Part shown: positions 57,170-64,000 of the stretch, one piece after another
Layout: each line of letters begins with the position of its first letter
How positions within the stretch are numbered: the first letter of the stretch is position 1
Assembly: GCA_023634235.1 (NCBI GenBank)
Contig: JAMKCF010000020.1
Location: 248,001-312,000, forward strand
Origin: Pisaster brevispinus
Taxonomy: Eukaryota > Echinodermata > Asteroidea > Forcipulatida > Asteriidae
Direction of reading: 5' to 3'
DNA length: 64,000 nt
The notes under the pieces: model-generated
What the model saw: the letters and a program-made list of their open reading frames with translations, nothing else
Databases searched by the model: none
Told to the model about the DNA's origin: nothing
Position numbers and translations under genes: made by a program

Positions 57170-58955
57170 GTTCTCCAATTGCTCTCTTTCATGGACCTTC
57201 CTTAGCCTCACACTGAGATATAAACACCTGGTTCGAAGCAAGTTATATTTATGTTTCTCCTCCTCTTAGTTTAACACATCGTCAGCTCGAAAAACCAGGC
57301 ACTCTGTACAAAAATTAACGGACAGCATGCAGACACGTTGCGTTTACAATGGCCACAAAACGCCGGGTCTAGTTCCCTACACACGCGTGACAAGCAAGGC
57401 CATATGCACTTTATAAAGGGGCCAGGCTATTGACGTGTGTGTGCATGTTAACGCTTTATTTCACGCACGTACTGTGAAAAAAAAAAAAAACCTATTTCCC
57501 AAGTTAATGTTTTCTAAGTTTCATATAGAATTTACATCAAACCGTAAACAAACAAAAAACCATGGACGTTGTTTTTTCCCCGCGAAACTTACAGGTAGTG
57601 TGTATTTTAGTTTTCAAGTGAATAGCATAGCGTCATGGGCAGCCAACATGTTTAGCTTTTATTTGTAAAACTCAGACGCTAGATTTATCTCTGTTGGCAA
57701 CGTCGTCTGGTTTCAGTATTAACAGTAACAATGACCGTTATAATTTCATTTACATTAGAGGGTTACAGACAATGTTTACTTCCAAACTTGTCTTCGTTCT
57801 TGTTTGGTTAATAGTACGACAGAAAATCAGGCTTGTGGATTCAAGTCATCAACAACGTACATTTAAAAATGTAGTCCAAGTCGTCGTAATATGCATTATA
57901 TTCAGTGCTCTTTTCCCAGCCGAAATGTTCATAGGTATTTAATATTCAATTAAAACTTGGTTGTTCCTCTGGGCTCAATTTATTCTTTTTGTTTAATTGC
58001 TGTTTTAACAAATGTGTTTTAGACGGCATCACCACGCCTCCCCAATGAACATAACTACAAGGGAAAAACAACTTTGTGCAATTCTTATTTATTATTAATT
58101 CAATCATCTCACGCAGCAACAAAAAATCATGCTACTTCCCTTAAGTCTGTAAAGATACAGAACTAGGAATGTTAACAAAACTGTTTAATGAATAAACTCT
58201 TTTCGTTCAAATTAAGACCAACCTGAGAATGTTTATACAGACACCTTGAAAATGACTTTGCTGCAACAGTCGGATCCCCGACGCCCACAGTGACAATGGC
58301 AGTTCTAATGCTGATTTCATATAGTCTTGTTTGTCTTGTTTTTGGTTATTCTGGTTTGATTTAAAGATAAATAGAATGGTTGCGTCATGACAAATCGAAT
58401 TGATTCAAAAGAATCAAATTGATTCAAAATGGGTAGCAAGTAGGAACACTTTCATTAACACCAGTGTTGTGTCCTTGTCTCGCATGAAACTTATCAGTAA
58501 ATGCATTGTCCAATCAAGAGCCTTTCCCAAACCACAGCACTGACTAGAATCCTTCCTAGATCTTCATAAACAACAGATCCATCTTCTTTAAAATTTTGAA
58601 CCAGCCAGAGATCAGTTGGAAACCACTCAGGTCAGAAAGGGCCCTTTTTAGAATAAGAGCTCCATTCAGTTCTTACTCTAACCTAACATGTGTCTAAATT
58701 TGTGTATTCGACTTCTTCAATACCTTTAAAATATCACTCAATAAATCAGCCAACTCATCCTTTACAGCCTCAAATTGTTCGTTGATAGTTACAAACACGT
58801 CTTTCCAAAGTACATATATCCTACTTAGACTTTAGAAAACAAATGTTTTTAGTGGGAAAACTCTGCCCAGTTTTCTACAACAGATCATAAAATAGTTATG
58901 TTTTTTTTTTTTTTTTTTTTTTTGGTAGAGTCAAATCATCTTGTTTTCAAGAAAC
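57170..58955. other. Intergenic, no gene seen
   Basis: AT-rich, ending in a run of 23 T (58901-58923). No coding support. Confidence 0.4.
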
Positions 58956-58959
58956 ATTT

Positions 58960-59395
58960 CATACAGGGATGGAACAACTTCGGTTATTGCAAGATTACAT
59001 TCATTACAATCCTCTAGTTTTTAAGGAACAAATCATAAATAGATGGTACACCATTGGTTTCGGAAGAGTACATTCATTGCAATCCTCTAGTTTTCAAGAA
59101 ACATACCATAAAGGGATGGTACATCATAGGTTATTTTAAAAAGTACATTCATTGCAATCCTCTAGTTTTTAAGGAACAAATCATAAATGGATGGTACACC
59201 ATTGGTTTCGGAAGAGTACATTCATTGCAATCCTCTAGTTTTCAAGAAACATATCATAAAGGGATGGTACACCATTAGTTTTGGCAGAATTCATTCATTC
59301 CAATCCTCTAGTTTTCAAGAAACATATCATAAAGAGGGGGTAAATAATTGGTTTTTGGAAGAGTACATTCATTCCAAACCCAATCATTCAGTGTT
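58960..59395. repeat. ~74-bp tandem array with alternating unit types
   Basis: TACATTCATTGCAATCCTCTAG-type starts occur at 58996, 59069, 59144, 59217, about 59289 and 59364 (spacing 72-75). Two unit types alternate, one with TTTTTAAGGAACAAATCATA and one with TTTTCAAGAAACATATCATA, giving a 148-bp higher-order period. The open frames through it are array artefacts. Confidence 0.85.
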
Positions 59396-60156
59396 GTAGA
59401 AACTTATTATCAATAATTCAGCATAAAGAACATGAATGAATGAATAAATCTGGCAAGAGTGAAAGGAGTAAATTCCATGTCAGCCTCTAATACTCAATTT
59501 GTTTACCTTAACATAACTATGAAGCACCTAATATTGAATTAAGTAGCTTACATATCTATAAAACATATCTATAGCTTGATTTTAAGGAACTGCGCTTTTA
59601 TGGCATCATAGTTTGTGACACCCCATGGCAAAATCGGGCACTCTTGGAAAAAGGACAATGGCTTAACAAGTAGATACAACAGAAACATCATCCATGCGAT
59701 GTAATGTCTTCAACATTCTATAATATGATAACAAATCTCAAACTGTGGGCCTTAATTGATACAAAAGTATTTTGCAATCTTATCTTTTTTTTGTTTTAGG
59801 AGGAAGTGCCTAGTTTTGCGCACAGAAGGTCACTGTAGATAAAAAAATTGTTAATAATTATATGTTATTAAAAACAAAACATACATGTATTCCGATAAAT
59901 CAATGAATAATACAGCATTGTGCTATCAATGAAAACCAGATTTGATCATCAGTTGTTTTAAATTTACATATATTTGTTAAATAACTCTATTTTATGCAAG
60001 ATGGCATTTACAGGCCGACCATAACTTGTATGAGCACTTTGACTCCCAAAATGGTTAGTGCGGCAGACAGTAGCCTCATGTGATACTTGTACATAAGATC
60101 AATTCTCAAAATTTATGTACTCAATACTCAATATTTTGATCAAGAGCTTTAATAAA
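59396..60156. other. Intergenic, no gene seen
   Basis: AT-rich; no gene or repeat boundary recognised. Confidence 0.4.
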
Positions 60157-60607
60157 TTACATCATTGTACTTTCTATGTAATCAGTGTCTTGTTCAATGG
60201 CATTTCCATCTCTTAGGGTATGATTACCTTGCATGCTGATAGGGGGCATGTTGATCTCCTTGGGCTCCTGTTTAACTTGACCTTCATCATCATGTTGATA
60301 TGCTTTATGTTTGTAATCTTTAGTATCTTCATCATGTGGAGTTTTGCCTGCATTTTGAGCAGCCTATAATACAAAATCAGCAGCAATGTCTGAAACTGCA
60401 GCAACACCTAATGCAAGAACATTACCACCATATGTTGCTGCAGTGACTGTCTCAAGTACAGCAGCTTTCTGAGCAATGGTTGTCAAATGATGATGCATCG
60501 CTGTTAATGGATGGTGCATGAGCAGCTTCATCCGGAAATCAAAGTGAGACTTGGAGGCCCTCGTTGCCATAAGCCAGGGTTCGACTCTCGGTGCTGTCCT
60601 CTCCGCC
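60157..60607 (-). pseudogene. Unrecognised coding-like segment with one in-frame TAG
   Basis: One minus-strand frame reads through MATRASKSHFDFRMKLLMHH, TTIAQKAAVLETVTAATYGG and VSDIAADFVL, meets TAG at 60364-60366, and continues AAQNAGKTPHDEDTKDYKHK to a charged tail ending IEQDTDYIESTMM and TAA at 60157. The TAG stands in TTGTATTATAG|GCTGCT, which could be a splice acceptor, so the two halves may be intron tail and exon. A different frame is open at 60539-60748 after an acceptor TGTTTACAG. The amino-acid composition is protein-like, but I recognise no domain. Confidence 0.35.
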
Positions 60608-60871
60608 AACTGCAGTAATTATCTCAGCCACCTCGGTGAACTTTTGGCCACAGTTGCAATCAATGAAGTAGACCAGGCACAACAGACCCCAACCCCGATT
60701 GGCGCTGCTATTCATTTCACTCTTGACAATATCAGTTTGTCTGTCAACCTGTAAACACTGGGAAGCATTAATATAAGAAAAAGCTAGCTCAAAAATTTGA
60801 ACATTCAAAAAATCTCAGGATTCAACTTTTTAGCTTTAGAAAGGCTGATACTGTTTTATAGCTGATTTAAC

Positions 60872-60962
60872 AGCTTTGTACATGCATTCGAACCCATGAC
60901 CTTTGAATTGCTAGAGCAGATATGAGAGTGTCTTACCACTAGACCACCGAGCTAGCCCGATG
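60872..60962 (-). mobile_element. tRNA-headed SINE copy
   Basis: Minus strand: GGGCTAGCTCGGTGGTCTAG (A-box), TCTGCTCTAGCAATTCAAAGG, then GGGTTCGAATGCA (B-box). Same family as 61046-61196, opposite orientation, 80 bp away. Confidence 0.7.
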
Positions 60963-61045
60963 GATAAAGACTAGTTCAAATCCTTAGCAGCGGATACTGC
61001 AACGATTTAATAGATTTCAACATTCAAACCCGCATCTAGCCATCA

Positions 61046-61196
61046 GGCTAGCTCAGTGGTCTAGTGGTTAGGCATCTGCTCTAGCAATGCAAAGGTCAGG
61101 GGTTCGAATCCCACCTGAGTGATTGCCTGTGGATTTTTTCACAGAGCTCGGGAAAGCCCTGAGCATACAGTGCTTAATACACATCGGTGTAAGGGA
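61046..61196 (+). mobile_element. tRNA-headed SINE, best copy
   Basis: GGCTAGCTCAGTGGTCTAGT (A-box), GGGGTTCGAATCCC (B-box), CACCTGAGTGATTGCCTGTG, and a tail CAGTGCTTAATACACATCGG ending in an A-rich stretch. The tRNA-like head and conserved tail are shared with 27820-27953. Confidence 0.8.
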
Positions 61197-61199
61197 AAA

Positions 61200-62545
61200 A
61201 AACAAATTAAATTCAAAGAAACATACCAAGGCTCTAGACTCAAGTGCTGAGACAACTCAAGTTTATAGGCCAGTGTTGCCAATTTGTGTGAGAAGTTGAG
61301 GCTGGGTACACATTGGTGTATACAATTGGAGTCTGAGGCAACAACTGTTTTGCCTCCATCCATGGTGTACACTAAGCCAATATTTTTTACTGAAGATTTA
61401 ATGCGAGTACAAATAGGTTGGATTCAAGGAAACCGGTGAGATAAGCTTTTGTGTTGAGAGCAGTCTTTAAAATCCAGTATCAATGTCAATGGAATAAAGA
61501 TGTTTGGGTGAAGTTCCTTTGGCTATTCATTCAGTGAACGTACTCCACACATTCCCACGAGAAAACTGTTTGTTGTTGAAAGGTCAAATTCAATGCTGCT
61601 TTGATTGAGTATCATCAATAATCATGAATCAACTGAAAAGTCTCTGTAAAAAAATGTACAAAATGTACACACACACAAAATCCGATGTAATCCCTAATTC
61701 TAGACCTTCCTCCCATTGTTGTACAAACGAGAACTATGGGAGGTTGGTAGGGTGCCAACCACCATTGTTTGTCATAATATTCTGTATATGGGAGGCAAGT
61801 CCATTTTTCAGTATACCGTTACCGATTATCGGCCATGGCAAAAAACCTTGGAAGTGGAAGGTCCCCGGTTTCACTACTGGGGGGACACTGCCAGCGGTGA
61901 GTGACAGAAGTGTTTATCTCCCACAGAGCGGAGACTGTATGTCTGGCTTGGGGGGGGGGGGGGTAGTGGCCTTGCACAACCAGTCCACAAAGCCAAGCCG
62001 GTTACAAGAGAACAGACAGCTGAACAGATTGTTCCACTTATCAGAGGAGGTAGATCTGGGTAGCTCTGTGTTGATGTGCAGTTTTTGTTTACATTTGTAT
62101 GCCAGGAACAAATTTCACAGCCCATAAAAAACAAATTACACAACCCTGGGAACTGACCCCCCATCTAAGATATGTGGAATGGTCCTGTCTGGGATTTCCT
62201 GGATGATCAAGTCCCTCGGGGCTTTGCAAGTGAAAAAAAAAGTAACACTTCAAATCTGTCACACCACACAGGTGGTGTCCCTCCTTAGAGGGTTTTAAGG
62301 TAAAGGTTTGGGCCTATTCAGACAATAAGTAAGACAATCCATAAGTTCTAGAGAAGAACAAAAAAATCACAATGCATTGTTGGTGAATGTGTGTTGTCTT
62401 TCAATTGTGTAGTCAGGGTTTTATTTTGACAATGATATTCTCAACAACAAACATGTCTTTGAAATCTACGGAAAAAACTCTGTGTTGAGGCACGTTTAAA
62501 TACCGATCTGAAGTGGTTGAAAGACAAGCATTTCTACTGACTAGT
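61200..62545. other. Intergenic, no gene seen
   Basis: Overlapping open frames near 61624-62164 on both strands contain a poly-G run (61950-61964) and no domain. Not called. Confidence 0.4.
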
Positions 62546-62551
62546 ACTTAC

Positions 62552-62707
62552 CATCTCTGCCTGCAGATGACCATCAGAATGAAAGTGGTATTACAAAGAT
62601 GATTCCACCACCTGATAAACCAATTGCTACATACAACATAGATGTCTGTTGGGGAGACGGTTTGGGTAATGTTTTCCACAGTGGTGGCGTTTTCGGGGCC
62701 TTTCCAC
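62552..62707 (-). CDS. Candidate 156-bp exon, possibly encoding a transmembrane segment
   Basis: Minus strand: acceptor TTATTTCTTTAG|GTGGAAAG and donor AGAGATG|GTAAGT (62552/62551), both strong. One frame is open throughout (WKGPENATTVENITQTVSPT ... MVICRQR). Another reads KAPKTPPLWKTLPKPSPQQT then LYVAIGLSGGGIIFVIPLSF, a convincing 20-residue membrane span, and then stops at TGA 35 bp before the donor. The end of the first frame (ILMVICRQRW) would suit the cytoplasmic edge of that span, so an indel may have split one original frame. No family recognised. Confidence 0.4.
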
Positions 62708-64000
62708 CTAAAGAAATAAACAAATTTCCTAAACACTAATTAAAATGAAAACGAACCGAGACCCATTCGAAAAGCAGATACATCCCCACCAAATAAAAGG
62801 AAGAAAAAAAGATATGAACAAAAATTCTGAAGAAATGTTTACTTAACTGAAATCTAAAAATAGTCATGAAAGAAGTCACAATAAAAAAGCTTTTAGAAGA
62901 AGAAACACAATTGTCGTTCATAAAACTGATGTAATGACCTATAAAAGCTGTAAAAAGAAAAGTAAGGATGATAGGAAAAAACAGGAAATATTTTATTTCT
63001 AGTATTAAGCCTTCAACAACCAGATATAAAAACCTAATATTTAAAAAATTATATATGTATGAGAAAAATAAATTAAAAAAGAAGAGGAAATTGCCTGGGA
63101 CATGAGAATGTTTGCAAACAATGTTTTTCTATGGCACAAGAAAACAGGGTTAACTAAGAAAATCTGCTGAGAAGCTGGATGCCTGAACAACAAATTAGGA
63201 TTCTGGATTTCAAGAGTTAGATTGTTTGTACAAGCCTAATTTTGGGATTTGTTCCCTGGATAGGAGAAAAACATGAACGCCCTTACTGAAGTCAACTTGA
63301 CAAGGATATATCTCACCTGGCCAATCAATGTTAGTAATAATCAGGCTGTCTTCCTGTAGTCAGTAACACCAACCTGCCCCTTCTCTTCATCTAAAGATTG
63401 GATGAGTACAGAACTGTAACTTGGCAAAACACTCAAATCCTGATACCACTTCCAAAGATGCTCCAAAAGCCACAAATCTATTACTTATTGTCTTACCACT
63501 AGACCACCGAGCAAGCCCAGTAACGACAGGCTAGTAAGAACATAATAGCAGTGAGAACCGCAACAATTATACCAAGAACACTGAGAAAAGAAATGCACAA
63601 AAACAATGACTTTACTTTAATTTGGTAATGCAACTAAGGATTTGAGAGTAATCGTCTTCTATTAGTTTGCTGACAAGTACATTTTTAAGGTTCATTTTTT
63701 TCCGAGCAAACCTTTCTTAAAGAAGCCAGAGAATCAGACTAATCATTGGCTTAACAAGAACTTGTTTTATTATTGGGGGGGGGGGAAGGACATAATTTGT
63801 TGGGCTTTAAATGCATGTAACTTTTAATTTTTCCATTTTTCATACCTGTTTTTCTTGTTTTTTAATTGCAAGGGGGTTGGGAGCACCGAGGGGAAGGCTA
63901 GAACTTTTTGATGTGAGGATAAAATCAGTGGGCATGTTTTGGAAGCTTATACATTTGTATAGGATGGAAGCTTGTACATAACCCTTCTGTATCCAGTACA
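62708..64000. other. Intergenic or intronic, no gene seen
   Basis: AT-rich. A short minus-strand SINE fragment (CCACTAGACCACCGAGCAAG) lies at 63494-63520 and a poly-G run at about 63775. If the exon at 62552 is real, this may be its upstream intron. Confidence 0.4.

Noticed and set aside
60539..60748. Frame with NRGWGLLCLVYFID, faintly like a Bcl-2 BH1 motif
   Set aside because: The match is a few hydrophobic positions only; no BH3 or BH2 region and no intact reading frame around it.
61624..62127. 167-codon plus-strand ORF
   Set aside because: Contains a poly-G run, overlaps equally long frames on the other strand, and has no domain or splice context.
1..64000. CRISPR arrays, prokaryotic operons or ribosome-binding sites
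   Set aside because: The tandem arrays here lack unique spacers of constant length and the window is clearly eukaryotic (introns, TRIM genes, SINEs).

Overview
This window reads as a gene-poor, AT-rich, intron-containing genome of a marine invertebrate. A deuterostome such as an echinoderm or hemichordate is my best guess. The grounds are duplicated RING/B-box/coiled-coil/NHL (TRIM-type) genes with GT..AG introns, a mix of Penelope-like, non-LTR, piggyBac, PIF/Harbinger-like and Helitron/Helentron-like elements, tRNA-headed SINEs, and frequent TGTACATGTA-like words. Species and phylum cannot be fixed from the sequence alone.

Host genes. Three TRIM genes are the clear host coding content. TRIM-A (minus, 1489-2755) has RING, two B-boxes, a coiled coil and the start of a beta-propeller, and ends at a strong splice donor, so the rest lies to the left. 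TRIM-B (plus, 24106-25790) and TRIM-C (plus, 36018-37685) are close paralogues with one B-box and a C-terminal NHL-like propeller. TRIM-C is intact. TRIM-B has lost its ATG (now GTG) and carries a 1-bp frameshift, so it looks like a young pseudogene. Weaker candidate exons on the minus strand lie at 10001-10060 (paralogue at 26463-26521), 56979-57068, 60157-60607 and 62552-62707.

Layout. 0-3.6 kb: TRIM-A and a tandem copy of its locus that has lost the gene body. 5.8-7.5 kb: decayed LINE reverse transcriptase. 7.5-12.3 kb: old repeats, including a TTAA-flanked MITE and an orphan copy of the TRIM-B 3' flank. 12.3-15.6 kb: CGATCG-rich repeats and two Harbinger-like elements in inverted orientation. 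15.7-21.7 kb: a Helentron-like element with a six-unit 143-bp array, two piggyBac MITEs and a second Helentron-like 3' end. 22.3-23.0 kb: MITE. 24-26.5 kb: TRIM-B. 28.4-32.7 kb: a 1,628-bp near-identical tandem duplication and a Harbinger-like MITE. 33.6-35.3 kb: Penelope-like 5' part. 36-37.7 kb: TRIM-C. 38.5-39.1 kb: inverted Penelope-like 3' ends. 40-41 kb: short tandem arrays. 42.9-46.8 kb: full-length dead piggyBac. 47.5-48.8 kb: foldback element and 108-bp satellite. 53.4-55.8 kb: three copies of a hairpin MITE. 59 kb: 74-bp array. 60-64 kb: SINEs and candidate exons.

No operon-like system or recognisable novel enzymatic pathway is present. The most interesting signals are structural: transposon-borne arrays of nuclear-receptor-type half-sites (16.3-17.2 kb, 39.3 kb, 49.5 kb), the Helentron-like architecture, TRIM copy-number turnover caught at several stages, and a 225-302-codon ORF of unknown type in front of a Penelope-like reverse transcriptase.
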